DNA from: DATJBC01 sp035515515
Lineage (GTDB): Bacteria > Actinomycetota > Acidimicrobiia > Acidimicrobiales > UBA8190
Reading direction: 5' to 3'
Length of the DNA: 10,346 bases
Assembly: GCA_035515515.1 (NCBI GenBank)
Contig: DATJBC010000098.1
Span: 1 to 10,346 of the forward strand
In this document: positions 1-6,821 of the stretch, in pieces
Layout of the letters: each line of letters starts with the position of its first letter
How positions within the stretch are numbered: position 1 is the stretch's first letter
Position numbers and translations under genes: made by a program
The notes under the pieces: generated by a model
Database searches by the model: none
Seen by the model: only the letters and a program-made list of their open reading frames with translations
Told to the model about the DNA's origin: nothing

Positions 1-588
1 ACCCGCCCGCCGGTGATGTTCCTCGACGAGCCCACCACGGGGCTCGATCCCACCAGCCGCCAGCGCGTGTGGGACGCCATCCGCGTGCTGCTCGGCGAGG
101 GGGTGACCGTGTTGCTCACGACCCAGTACCTCGACGAAGCGGATGCGCTGGCCGACCAGATCGTGGTGATCGACCACGGGAAGGTGATCGCCAGCGGGAC
201 GCCGCACGAGCTCAAGGAGGCCAGCCGGAGCGCGCACCTCGAGGTGAAGCTGGCCGCCCCCCACGCGGGGGCCATGGCGGCCGTCGCACCACTGGTCGCC
301 GGCCCGGTGCACCTCAGTGCCGACGGCAGCCGGCTCCGGGCCGGCGTGGACGCCACCTCCGGGCTGGCCACGGCCGTGGTGCGGGCCCTCGACGCCGCCG
401 GGGCGCTGGTGGACAACATCGAGGTGCGCCAGCCCTCCCTGGACGACGTGTTCTTCTCCCTGACCGGTGGGCGCCTCGCCGACGACGACGAGGACGCCGA
501 CGTCCCCGAGCCGGCGGCGGCACCGGGCCACCCGGCCGGCGCCCCCGGGCACACCGGCCGTGCCGACAGCACACGGGTCCACGCATGA
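1..588 (+). CDS. DrrA-family ABC exporter ATP-binding protein, 5' truncated by window edge
   Basis: This is the C-terminal 195 residues of the ATPase subunit of an ABC-2 type exporter of the daunorubicin-resistance (DrrA) family, which powers efflux of drugs or lipids from the cytoplasmic face. The frame is open from base 1, so the N-terminus with Walker A and the signature motif lies outside the window. Visible are Walker B (VMFLDEP, residues 5-11), the D-loop (GLDP, 14-17) and the switch region TTQYLDEAD (40-48). Gln42 sits where most ABC ATPases have the H-loop His, which is usual for DrrA proteins. The DrrA-type C-terminal domain ends with SLDDVFFSLTGG (about 146-157), followed by an Asp/Pro/Ala-rich tail of about 35 residues. 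The stop overlaps the permease start (ATGA), so the two are translationally coupled. The family call is firm; the substrate is unknown. Confidence 0.93.
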   Translation, partial: TRPPVMFLDEPTTGLDPTSRQRVWDAIRVLLGEGVTVLLTTQYLDEADALADQIVVIDHGKVIASGTPHELKEASRSAHLEVKLAAPHAGAMAAVAPLVAGPVHLSADGSRLRAGVDATSGLATAVVRALDAAGALVDNIEVRQPSLDDVFFSLTGGRLADDDEDADVPEPAAAPGHPAGAPGHTGRADSTRVHA

Positions 589-1436
589 CGACCGTGACCG
601 TCGACGCCGTCGCCGGACGGGGCCCACGGGGGAAACGGTCGGTGCTCGGCGCCGCGTCCGATGTCTGGTTCATGACGCGGCGCAACCTGGTGCACATCTC
701 GCGGGAGCCGATGCAGCTGTCCGACGTGACCGTGCAGCCGGTGTTGTTCACCGTTCTCTTCGTCTATCTCTTCGGCGGCGCCATCCCCATCCCCGGCGGG
801 GGCCGTTTCGTCGACTTCCTGCTGGCGGGGTTGCTGGCGCTGAACTTGGTCACGTCGACCATGGGCACCGCCGTGGGCCTGAGCACCGACCTCCACGAGG
901 GGATGATCGACCGGTTCCGGACGCTGCCCATGTGGCGCACCGCCGTGCTCGTGGGACGGTCCCTGGCCGACCTGTTGACCTCGCTCGTGTGCGCGCTCAT
1001 CGTGGCGCTGAGCGGGCTGGCCGTGGGATGGCGGCCCAGCGCGGGGTTCTGGTCGGTCGTCGGCGGATTCGCGTTGGTCTTGTTCTTCGCCTACGCCGTC
1101 TCGTGGATGGCCGCGTGCGTGGGCCTCAACTCCAAGAGCCCGGAGTCGGCGGCCTCGTTCGGGTTCATCGTGCTCTTCCCCATGACCATGGTGTCGAACG
1201 CCATGGTTCCCACACAGCACATGCCGGGCTGGCTGCAGGCCATCACCACCTGGAACCCCGTGAGCTCGGTCGTGGCCGGGACCCGCCAGCTCTGGGGAAA
1301 CCCGAACCCGTCGGCTGGCGTGCACGCGTGGTCCATGCAGCACCCCATCGTGACGTCGCTCGTGTGGTCGCTCGCCATCCTGGCCGTCGCCGCGCCGCTC
1401 GCCGCCCACTTCTTCCGGCGGCGGACGACCGAATAG
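585..1436 (+). CDS. DrrB-family ABC-2 exporter permease
   Basis: A 283-residue membrane subunit that would partner the upstream ATPase. I chose the ATG at 585 because it overlaps the ATPase stop by ATGA and gives the usual DrrB length; a longer open frame upstream is only a GC-rich read-through. The N-terminus is cytoplasmic, with WFMTRRNLVHISREP at 28-42, a conserved entry region. About six hydrophobic segments follow (roughly 47-65, 76-95, 130-148, 158-180, 190-208 and 255-276). The DrrB hallmark EGMIDRFRTLPMWR (105-118), followed by AVLVGR, is the coupling-helix region between helices 2 and 3. NPVSSVVAGTRQLWGNP (224-240) is also typical of the family. The protein ends FFRRRTTE, a positive-inside tail. 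Together the two genes encode a complete two-component exporter. The substrate (antibiotic, glycolipid or other amphiphile) cannot be read from sequence. Confidence 0.95.
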   Translation: MTTVTVDAVAGRGPRGKRSVLGAASDVWFMTRRNLVHISREPMQLSDVTVQPVLFTVLFVYLFGGAIPIPGGGRFVDFLLAGLLALNLVTSTMGTAVGLSTDLHEGMIDRFRTLPMWRTAVLVGRSLADLLTSLVCALIVALSGLAVGWRPSAGFWSVVGGFALVLFFAYAVSWMAACVGLNSKSPESAASFGFIVLFPMTMVSNAMVPTQHMPGWLQAITTWNPVSSVVAGTRQLWGNPNPSAGVHAWSMQHPIVTSLVWSLAILAVAAPLAAHFFRRRTTE

Positions 1437-1508
1437 GCGGCGGGATCGGCAGCACTCGGTTTCGACAACGTCGTCGGCCCTGCCCTCTGGGCCCCCGGGG
1501 GGGCTTGC

Positions 1509-1514
1509 TAACCT
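1509..1514 (+). promoter_or_regulatory. Possible -10 element upstream of the MMPL gene
   Basis: TAACCT preceded by TTGC fits the TANNNT actinobacterial -10, with a TG-type extension. It would give a leader of about 115 bases before the ATG at 1638. I see no convincing -35. The 201-bp gap between permease and MMPL genes otherwise holds a GC-rich palindrome (CCCCCGGGGG around 1492-1501) and a 6-bp hairpin (1548-1568). Confidence 0.25.
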
Positions 1515-1547
1515 GCCACCGGGATTGGGCAGTTCCGCCAGTGCGAC

Positions 1548-1568
1548 CCGTGGGCCCGGGGGCCACGG
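1548..1568. other. Small GC-rich hairpin in the MMPL leader region
   Basis: CCGTGG (1548-1553) and CCACGG (1563-1568) form a perfect 6-bp stem around a 9-base loop. It lies between the permease stop and the MMPL ribosome binding site. It could be a weak terminator for the ABC operon or a leader structure of the MMPL mRNA; there is no T-tract. Confidence 0.3.
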
Positions 1569-1637
1569 ACCGGTTCCGGCATTCCTCGCGACCGTCCGAG
1601 CAGGGTCGTCCTCGGTCACGAATCGGAAGGATGGGCG

Positions 1638-4010
1638 ATGGACCGCGCGTTCGAGGCACTGGGCCGGCAGGTGGTGCGCCTCCGCTGGCCCATCATCGTG
1701 GTCTGGGTGCTCGGCACCATGTTCGCGGTGCGGGCCCTGCCCTCGCTCTCGAGCCAGGTCAACAACGACAACAGCCAGTTCCTGCCGTCGTCGGCACCCA
1801 GCAACGTCGCCGCCCGGCTGGCCGAGCCCCTGATCGGCTCCCAGAGCCAGTCCCGGGTCCCCCTGGTGGTGGTGACGTCGGCACCGTCACTGTCGCCGGC
1901 GGACGATACGGCGATCCAGCATCTGTCCGCCGCCCTGCGCGGCGTCCCCACCGTGAAGAGCGTGCGCTTCCTCGCCGAGTCGGCGCAGCACAACGCAGCC
2001 GAGCTCCTCGTCACGTCCTCCACCCAGCCCTTCGGGCCGACGGGGCCCAAGGACCTCGTGGACCGCATGGAGAGCGCCATCGGACGGGCCGGCCTCCCCC
2101 CGGACCTCCACGCCCACCTGGCCGGGGCCATCGCCACCGAGGTCGCCGTGAACCAGAACTCGAACAAGCAGGGGAACCTGATCCAGATCTTCTCGATCCT
2201 GTTCATCGTCGTCCTGTTGCTGGTCATCTTCCGCTCCGTCCTCGCACCGTTCGCCACCCTCCTGCCGGCCGTGCTCACCCTGGGCCTGTCGGGGGCGTTC
2301 ATCGGCGCCCTCGGCGCCGATGGCCTCAAGATCTCGTTCTTCACCCAGATCCTGTTGATCGTCCTCATCCTGGGGGCGGGGACCGACTACGGCCTCTTCC
2401 TGGTGTTCCGCGTCCGCGAGGAGCTGCTCGGGGGCCGCTCGCCCCACGAGGCGGTCGCCACCGCGCTGTGCCGGGTGGGCGAGTCCATCTCCGCCTCCGC
2501 CGGCACCGTCGTCGTGGCGCTGCTCAGCCTGACCCTGGCCAGCTTCGGCATCTACCACGACCTCGGCATCCCCCTGGCCATCGGCATCGTGGTCATGCTC
2601 CTGGCCGGGCTCACCTTCCTCCCCGCCCTGCTCACGGTCCTCGGCCGCGCGCTGTTCTGGCCGTCGAAGACCGCGCCGCGTCCCCACGGCGACGGGATGT
2701 GGGGGCAGATCGCCGGCCGGCTGGTGCAACGGCCGGTGGCCACCCTGGTCAGCGGGGTGCTCGTCTTCGGGGTGCTGGCCGCCTTCGCCTCGGGGTTCAA
2801 GCCGGGGGGCTTCGGAGGCCAGGAGACCGCCCCCGCCGGGACCGACGTGGCCGCCGGCAACGCGGTGCTCACTCGGTCGTTCCCCCAGGCCAGCTCCAAC
2901 CCCACGAACGTGGTCATGCGCTTCGCCAGGCCGGTGTGGCAGGACCCCGGCGTGCTGGCCCGCGCCACGGCGTCGCTGCGGGCGAGCGGCGCCTTCACCA
3001 AGCTGGCCGGGCCCCTCGACCCCAACGGCACGTCCATCGCCCCGGCGCAGCTCACGTCCCTGCACGCCGGGCTGCCGGCGGCGGCCGACCTGGTCAAGGC
3101 GAACCGCCTGACCCCGCCGGCGGGCTCCTCCATCACCCCCACGCTCTACAGCGCGTACCTGTCGACGGCCCGCTACGTCAGCGCCGACGGCCTGACGGTC
3201 CAGTGGGAGGCGGGTCTCAGCGCGGGTGATCCCGGCTCCACGGCGGCGCTCGGCGCCGTGCCGCACATCCGTGACACCGTGGCGGCGGTGGCGCGCCAGG
3301 CGGGGGCGCAGGCGTCGGGCGTGGCCGGAGAGGCGCCCGCTGTCTACGACGTGAGCAACATCTCCGACGGGGACCTCCGCCACATCGTCCCGGTGGCCGT
3401 GATCGCCATCGGCATCGTCCTCGCCCTCGTCCTGCGCAGCCTGGTGGCCCCCCTCTACCTCATCCTGAGCGTCGTCCTGTCGTACTTGGCGTCGCTGGGC
3501 CTGTCGGTGATCTTCTTCATCAAGCTGGGGGCCTCGGGCGGGATCGTCTTCCTCCTGCCCTTCTTGATGTTCATCTTCCTGCTGGCGTTGGGCGAGGACT
3601 ACAACATCCTGGTGATGACGCGCATCCGGGAGGAGGCGCGCCGACGACCCCTGCGCGACGCCGTCGTCCGCGCCGTCGGCGCCACCGGCCCGACCGTCAC
3701 CTCCGCCGGCCTGGTCCTGGCGGGCACGTTCGCCGTGCTGGCCGTCGTGGGGGGCAGCGGCCAGGGCAACGGCCAGGTGCGCGAGATCGGGTTCGGGCTG
3801 GCCGTGGGCATCCTCCTCGACACCTTCGTCGTGCGCACGGTCCTCGTCCCCTCGACGGTGTCGTTGCTCGGGCGCTGGAACTGGTGGCCCTCGGCCCTGT
3901 CCCGTGAGCCAACAGCCGCCGGTCGCGCCGCCGGGCGGGGAGCGGTCGACGGCGGGGATCGCGTCGTGGCCGCAGGCCGCGCCGCGGAGGCGACCCTCGA
4001 GACCCGCTGA
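1638..4010 (+). CDS. MMPL/RND-family transporter
   Basis: A 790-residue proton-driven exporter of the MMPL branch of the RND superfamily, which in actinobacteria moves lipids, glycolipids or hydrophobic drugs out across the cytoplasmic membrane. The ATG at 1638 has the ribosome binding site GGAAGGA six bases upstream. The layout is two homologous halves. Helix 1 is at about 18-34, followed by a large outer loop (35-184) and helices 2-6 (about 185-336). Helix 7 is at about 369-387, a second outer loop spans 388-580, and helices 8-12 cover about 582-740. The paired proton-relay motifs GTDYG (Asp250-Tyr251) and GEDYN (Asp654-Tyr655) are both intact, each followed by an RVREE/RIREE amphipathic stretch, as in MmpL3-type proteins. 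The last 40 residues (750-790) are low-complexity and probably cytoplasmic. It follows the DrrAB-type genes on the same strand and may serve the same export task; the substrate is unknown. Confidence 0.95.
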   Translation: MDRAFEALGRQVVRLRWPIIVVWVLGTMFAVRALPSLSSQVNNDNSQFLPSSAPSNVAARLAEPLIGSQSQSRVPLVVVTSAPSLSPADDTAIQHLSAALRGVPTVKSVRFLAESAQHNAAELLVTSSTQPFGPTGPKDLVDRMESAIGRAGLPPDLHAHLAGAIATEVAVNQNSNKQGNLIQIFSILFIVVLLLVIFRSVLAPFATLLPAVLTLGLSGAFIGALGADGLKISFFTQILLIVLILGAGTDYGLFLVFRVREELLGGRSPHEAVATALCRVGESISASAGTVVVALLSLTLASFGIYHDLGIPLAIGIVVMLLAGLTFLPALLTVLGRALFWPSKTAPRPHGDGMWGQIAGRLVQRPVATLVSGVLVFGVLAAFASGFKPGGFGGQETAPAGTDVAAGNAVLTRSFPQASSNPTNVVMRFARPVWQDPGVLARATASLRASGAFTKLAGPLDPNGTSIAPAQLTSLHAGLPAAADLVKANRLTPPAGSSITPTLYSAYLSTARYVSADGLTVQWEAGLSAGDPGSTAALGAVPHIRDTVAAVARQAGAQASGVAGEAPAVYDVSNISDGDLRHIVPVAVIAIGIVLALVLRSLVAPLYLILSVVLSYLASLGLSVIFFIKLGASGGIVFLLPFLMFIFLLALGEDYNILVMTRIREEARRRPLRDAVVRAVGATGPTVTSAGLVLAGTFAVLAVVGGSGQGNGQVREIGFGLAVGILLDTFVVRTVLVPSTVSLLGRWNWWPSALSREPTAAGRAAGRGAVDGGDRVVAAGRAAEATLETR

Positions 4011-4027
4011 CGGGCGACCGGGAGCCG

Positions 4028-4069
4028 GCGCGCCCGCCGGCCCAGGCCCGTCGCCGGCGGCGGGCGCGC
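4028..4069. terminator. Bidirectional hairpin between convergent MMPL and esterase genes
   Basis: GCGCGCCCGCC (4028-4038) and GGCGGGCGCGC (4059-4069) form a perfect 11-bp GC stem with a 20-base loop that can itself pair partly. It fills the 60-bp gap between the two converging stops. It has no T-tract, as is common for actinobacterial terminators. The symmetric position suggests it ends transcription from both sides. Confidence 0.6.
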
Positions 4070-4070
4070 G

Positions 4071-5021
4071 TCAGGCCGCCAGGTGCCGGGAGAGGAACGC
4101 CAACGACGGCGGCTCCGCGGCGGTGAAGAACGCGCCCGTGTGGCATCCCGTGGACAGGACGACCTGCGTGCCCGGCGGACAGGCCGCGGCGAAGGCCGCG
4201 ACACCGGGGTGGAACGGGTCGGCTTCCCCCGAGGCGACGCGCACGGGCTTGCCGTGCAACCGCCGGGCGTGCGTCACGACGTCGCAGGACGCGAAGTCAC
4301 CGGCCGACGCGAACGCGCCGGCGTTGGCGCCCTGCGCCTGGCCGTAGGAGGTCCAGATCGCCGGGGAGATGGCGGCGACGGCCGAGAAGAGCGCGGGAAA
4401 GCGTTCGGCGAGGAGCAAGGCCCCGAACCCGCCCATCGAGATGCCCATGGTGGCGATCCCGTTGGGACGGACACCGAGCCCCTTGTCCCGGCACATGGGG
4501 ACGAGTTCGTTCACCACCATGCCCATCGGGTCGTCGCCGGGGTGCGGGTTCCAGTAGCCACCTCCCCCGTCCACGGTGACCATGGCCATGGGCGCGAGCG
4601 GGCGGCCGTCGACCTCGAGGGCCAGGCCCTGGGCCGGCCGCATCCCCGAGAACGCGCTGCGGTGGTTCCCCCCGAAGCCGTGGAGCATGACGACGAGGGG
4701 GAGAAGGTCTCCGGGGCCATGCCCAGGCGGATAGGCGATGGAGTAGCCGACGGTCCGCCGACGAGCGGCGGAAGAGAACCGGCCGGATTCGGTCGGGCCC
4801 GTCGGCCCGGCGAAACGGAGGGGTGGGACGTCGACCGCGCACGCGCCGTCGAGGCGGTCGAGCACGGACTTGCCGGGGAGCACGTCGTGGGACACGAGCT
4901 CGACGCCCGCCACCGCGGCGGCCACCAGCACGCCGAGCCCGGCGGCGCCTCCGAGCAGCAACCGCCGCCGGGAGACCCCGCTGTCGTCGCCCCTTGGCTC
5001 CACCGCACCCCCCGTCGGCAC
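4071..5021 (-). CDS. Exported alpha/beta-hydrolase esterase (Esterase D / antigen-85-like fold) with Tat-type signal
   Basis: A 316-residue serine hydrolase predicted to act outside the membrane. The N-terminus carries a twin-arginine-like motif SRRRLLL (17-23) followed by a hydrophobic core (about 23-43), so it may be Tat-exported or signal-anchored; no lipobox is evident. The catalytic domain starts near residue 88. HGFGG (114-118) is the oxyanion-hole strand, GISMGG (193-198) is the nucleophile elbow with Ser195, Asp268 lies in GEADPF, and His294 lies in GCHTGAFF. This order and spacing fit the Esterase D/PF00756 family, which includes acyl-esterases, feruloyl-type esterases and mycolyltransferases. 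The GTG at 5021 has a poor ribosome binding site. An in-frame GTG at 5003 has a G-run just upstream and could be the real start; both keep the signal. The gene diverges from the YdeI-type gene and converges on MMPL. The substrate is unknown. Confidence 0.88.
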   Translation of the reverse strand: MPTGGAVEPRGDDSGVSRRRLLLGGAAGLGVLVAAAVAGVELVSHDVLPGKSVLDRLDGACAVDVPPLRFAGPTGPTESGRFSSAARRRTVGYSIAYPPGHGPGDLLPLVVMLHGFGGNHRSAFSGMRPAQGLALEVDGRPLAPMAMVTVDGGGGYWNPHPGDDPMGMVVNELVPMCRDKGLGVRPNGIATMGISMGGFGALLLAERFPALFSAVAAISPAIWTSYGQAQGANAGAFASAGDFASCDVVTHARRLHGKPVRVASGEADPFHPGVAAFAAACPPGTQVVLSTGCHTGAFFTAAEPPSLAFLSRHLAA

Positions 5022-5039
5022 CGTGCTGCTGGCCGGGCC

Positions 5040-5045
5040 ACCGTA
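5040..5045 (-). promoter_or_regulatory. Possible -10 element of the esterase gene
   Basis: On the minus strand this reads TACGGT (TANNNT), about 18 bases before the GTG at 5021. That would give a very short leader. No -35 was identified, so support is weak. Confidence 0.25.
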
Positions 5046-5110
5046 GTGCCGGACCTCCGGGCGCCACCCGGATGCGCCGGGGCAGCCTCCGCGGTGCGAT
5101 CAGGGGCCGC

Positions 5111-5116
5111 TACGCT
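5111..5116 (+). promoter_or_regulatory. Leaderless-type -10 element of the YdeI/OmdA-type gene
   Basis: TACGCT matches TANNNT and is followed by exactly six bases (gacacg) and then the GTG at 5123. This spacing places the transcription start on the first base of the start codon, the known layout of leaderless genes in actinobacteria. The absence of a Shine-Dalgarno sequence before the GTG agrees with this. Confidence 0.5.
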
Positions 5117-5122
5117 GACACG

Positions 5123-5389
5123 GTGGGCGGCCGCCGCGTGCCAGGCGGGGTGGTGCACGACCTCCCCGAGGACCTGCGGAAGGCGCTCGTCGCCAACCCC
5201 AGGGCATGCGACGCCTGGCAGGACATCACGCCGCTGGCCCGCAACGAGTTCATCTGCTGGGTCGAGGACGCCAAGCAGACGGTGACCCGAGAGCGCCGCA
5301 TCCGACGGACCCAGGAGGAACTCGAGGAAGGTCTGCGCCGGCCGTGCTGCTGGCCGGGGTGCAGCCACCGCGAGCGCACCGGCCGGTAG
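5123..5389 (+). CDS. Short YdeI/OmpD-associated (OmdA) family protein
   Basis: An 88-residue soluble protein resembling the C-terminal module of YdeI/OmdA proteins (PF13376), known in Salmonella and relatives for links to antimicrobial-peptide resistance and porin association. In actinobacteria the module occurs as a short stand-alone protein of unclear role. Conserved features are an LPEDLRKAL helix (14-22), the core LARNEFICWVEDAK (38-51), the basic helix TRERRIRRTQEELEEG (55-70), and the C-terminal RRPCCWPGCSHR (72-83) with three clustered cysteines (75, 76, 80) that could bind metal. I chose the GTG at 5123 because of the leaderless promoter spacing. A later GTG at 5150 or 5153 would drop only ten residues before the conserved region. 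It diverges from the esterase gene with a 101-bp gap. The family call is good; the biochemical function is not known. Confidence 0.82.
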   Translation: MGGRRVPGGVVHDLPEDLRKALVANPRACDAWQDITPLARNEFICWVEDAKQTVTRERRIRRTQEELEEGLRRPCCWPGCSHRERTGR

Positions 5390-5533
5390 CCCCCGGCGCC
5401 CTGCCGCCGCCCCCCGGTCGGCCGTCGCCGGGCCGTTCCCATCTCTGTCCCCTCGGAGCGCAGCGGCGCGGCGCCGAGGACCGTTCCCGCAACGTTGCGT
5501 AGCCGTTGTGGTGCCGTGAGTGGCATCGGGCCC

Positions 5534-5539
5534 TAGCAT
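5534..5539 (+). promoter_or_regulatory. Possible -10 element upstream of the membrane-protein gene
   Basis: CCCTAGCATC contains TAGCAT, a good TANNNT match. It would start a transcript with a leader of about 130 bases to the ATG at 5676. No -35 at standard spacing was found. The rest of the 286-bp gap (5390-5675) shows only GC-rich sequence with weak inverted repeats. Confidence 0.25.
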
Positions 5540-5675
5540 CCGGGGCGAGTCGGGGCCCCCTGGCGTCGGAGCAGGCGCCGGTCGCCGTGCCCGGTCGGCG
5601 ATCGACGACGACAGCGCGACGACCACCATCCGACGCACAGCGCTCCCGCGAGAGGGCCGTCACGAGGGAGAGACG

Positions 5676-6746
5676 ATGCGACGGCACCCCCATGTGAAGC
5701 TCGAAGACGTGGTGGTCCTCGACGGAGGCGCACCGCCCCCGTCCGAGCCGCCCGGCGGCGACGGCGCCTTCGCGCTCTACGTCGACCGCAGCGGTCTCAC
5801 GCTCCACCTGATGGCCGTCCCCGACGTCGAGCGACGATGGCTGTGGTCCTCGGTGGAGGGGTTTCGCACCACCGCCGCGGGCGAGACCCGCGAGGGACGC
5901 CTGCGCACCTCGGTCGACCTCACGGTGGACGGGCGGCCGTTGCGCCTCCTCGTCCCCGCGGAGCAACTTCCCGCCAGCCGCCTGGCGTTGCTGCAGAAGA
6001 TGGTGGCGTGCGCGGCGCGCGACGAGCAGTGCTCTTCGGCCCCCGCCGGTCTCGATGGCGAGCGCCCCTCCCCGGCGGATGGACCGGCGGCGGTGGCCTA
6101 CGGGTGGGGCCCTCCCGGTCGGACCGCCCCGCGACGGGGAAGGCGGGCGGGCGCCCTCGCCACCGCCGTGGCCGTGGCCGCGGCGGTGGCGGTGACCGTC
6201 GTGGTGTCGTCCACCCCCGGACGCCCGGCCGCGCAGCGCGTGGCCGTCAAGGCGGGCAATTCCCCGGCACCCGCCCCGGGCGCGTTGCCGTCCTCGCCCG
6301 CACGGGGCAGCGCCGACCCGGCACCGGCGGCGGGGGACCTCCAGGCGCCACCCGTGGTCAAGAGCGGGGGCGGGGAGACGACGGCCTACGGGCCGGGCGC
6401 CCCGGCACCGTCGGCGCGGGCGGGCGCCTCGCTCGTCGCCGGCGTCCCTCCGGCACCGCCCGCCTCGGGCGCGGGCGGAGCGGGGACCTCGACGCCGACG
6501 CCTCCCCCACCGCCACCGGCCGCGTCACCACCGGCGCCGCCGGCCGCATCGCCACCCCCCGCCCCCGGGCCCACGCCGGCCCCGGCCCCGCCCACGCCGG
6601 CCCCGGGCACGCTGGGTGACCTCCTCTCGGGCGTGCGCGGCCTCGTCCCCGTCCCCACGCCTCCCTTCCCCGCTCTCCCCGTCACCGGACGGGCGACCAC
6701 GAGCCCACCTGGCAACGCCGCTGGCGTGATCGCGCTTGTCTGGTGA
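5676..6746 (+). CDS. Single-pass membrane protein with Pro/Ala-rich extracellular segment, function unknown
   Basis: I do not recognise this 356-residue protein. The ATG at 5676 is supported by GGGAG five bases upstream; an open frame extends further upstream but lacks a ribosome binding site. Residues 30-115 alternate hydrophobic and polar positions (LYVDRSGLTLHLMAV, WLWSSVEGFRT, TSVDLTVDGRPLRLLV) and end in a helix (SRLALLQKMVACA), which suggests a small beta-rich domain capped by a helix, perhaps PH-like; this is inference. The basic run RRGRR (153-157) precedes one transmembrane helix (about 158-178), placing the N-terminus in the cytoplasm. Residues 180-335 are almost entirely Pro, Ala, Gly, Ser and Thr, a flexible segment suited to crossing the cell wall. 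LPVTG occurs at 334-338 but lacks a proper sorting tail. It converges on the methyltransferase gene and has no obvious operon partner. Confidence 0.75.
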   Translation: MRRHPHVKLEDVVVLDGGAPPPSEPPGGDGAFALYVDRSGLTLHLMAVPDVERRWLWSSVEGFRTTAAGETREGRLRTSVDLTVDGRPLRLLVPAEQLPASRLALLQKMVACAARDEQCSSAPAGLDGERPSPADGPAAVAYGWGPPGRTAPRRGRRAGALATAVAVAAAVAVTVVVSSTPGRPAAQRVAVKAGNSPAPAPGALPSSPARGSADPAPAAGDLQAPPVVKSGGGETTAYGPGAPAPSARAGASLVAGVPPAPPASGAGGAGTSTPTPPPPPPAASPPAPPAASPPPAPGPTPAPAPPTPAPGTLGDLLSGVRGLVPVPTPPFPALPVTGRATTSPPGNAAGVIALVW

Positions 6747-6788
6747 CCCGGCGATCCAGAAGGGCCCCGCTACCGCCCCATGGCCCCG

Positions 6789-6808
6789 GTCCCGAAGGTG
6801 CTCGGGAC
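6789..6808. terminator. Hairpin between convergent membrane-protein and methyltransferase genes
   Basis: GTCCCGA (6789-6795) and TCGGGAC (6802-6808) form a perfect 7-bp stem with a 6-base loop in the 75-bp gap between the two converging stops. No T-tract follows on either strand. A bidirectional terminator is the likely role. Confidence 0.45.
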
Positions 6809-6821
6809 GAGAACGGCGCGT

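Noticed and set aside
1488..1504. CCCCCGGGGG palindrome upstream of the MMPL gene as a terminator or operator
   Set aside because: It leaves no loop for a stable long hairpin and resembles no known operator class; a G/C run in a high-GC spacer explains it.
467..3229. Very long open frame (over 900 codons) overlapping the permease and MMPL genes in another frame
   Set aside because: Its translation is Arg/Pro/Gly-rich with no domain, and it is the out-of-frame reading of two well-supported genes. Long stop-free frames are expected at this G+C.
1887..3383. Long minus-strand open frame opposite the MMPL gene
   Set aside because: The composition is Gly/Glu/Arg/Gln-rich without motifs, and it is fully antisense to the MMPL coding region.
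3904..4347. Plus-strand open frame bridging the MMPL 3' end and the esterase gene
   Set aside because: It crosses the terminator hairpin and runs antisense to the esterase; its sequence is low-complexity Pro/Ala/Arg.
6675..6692. LPVTG near the C-terminus of the membrane protein, a possible sortase motif
   Set aside because: Only 18 residues follow, with no real hydrophobic span or basic tail, and the neighbouring frames do not restore one. The protein already has a membrane anchor, so chance in a Pro-rich segment is more likely.
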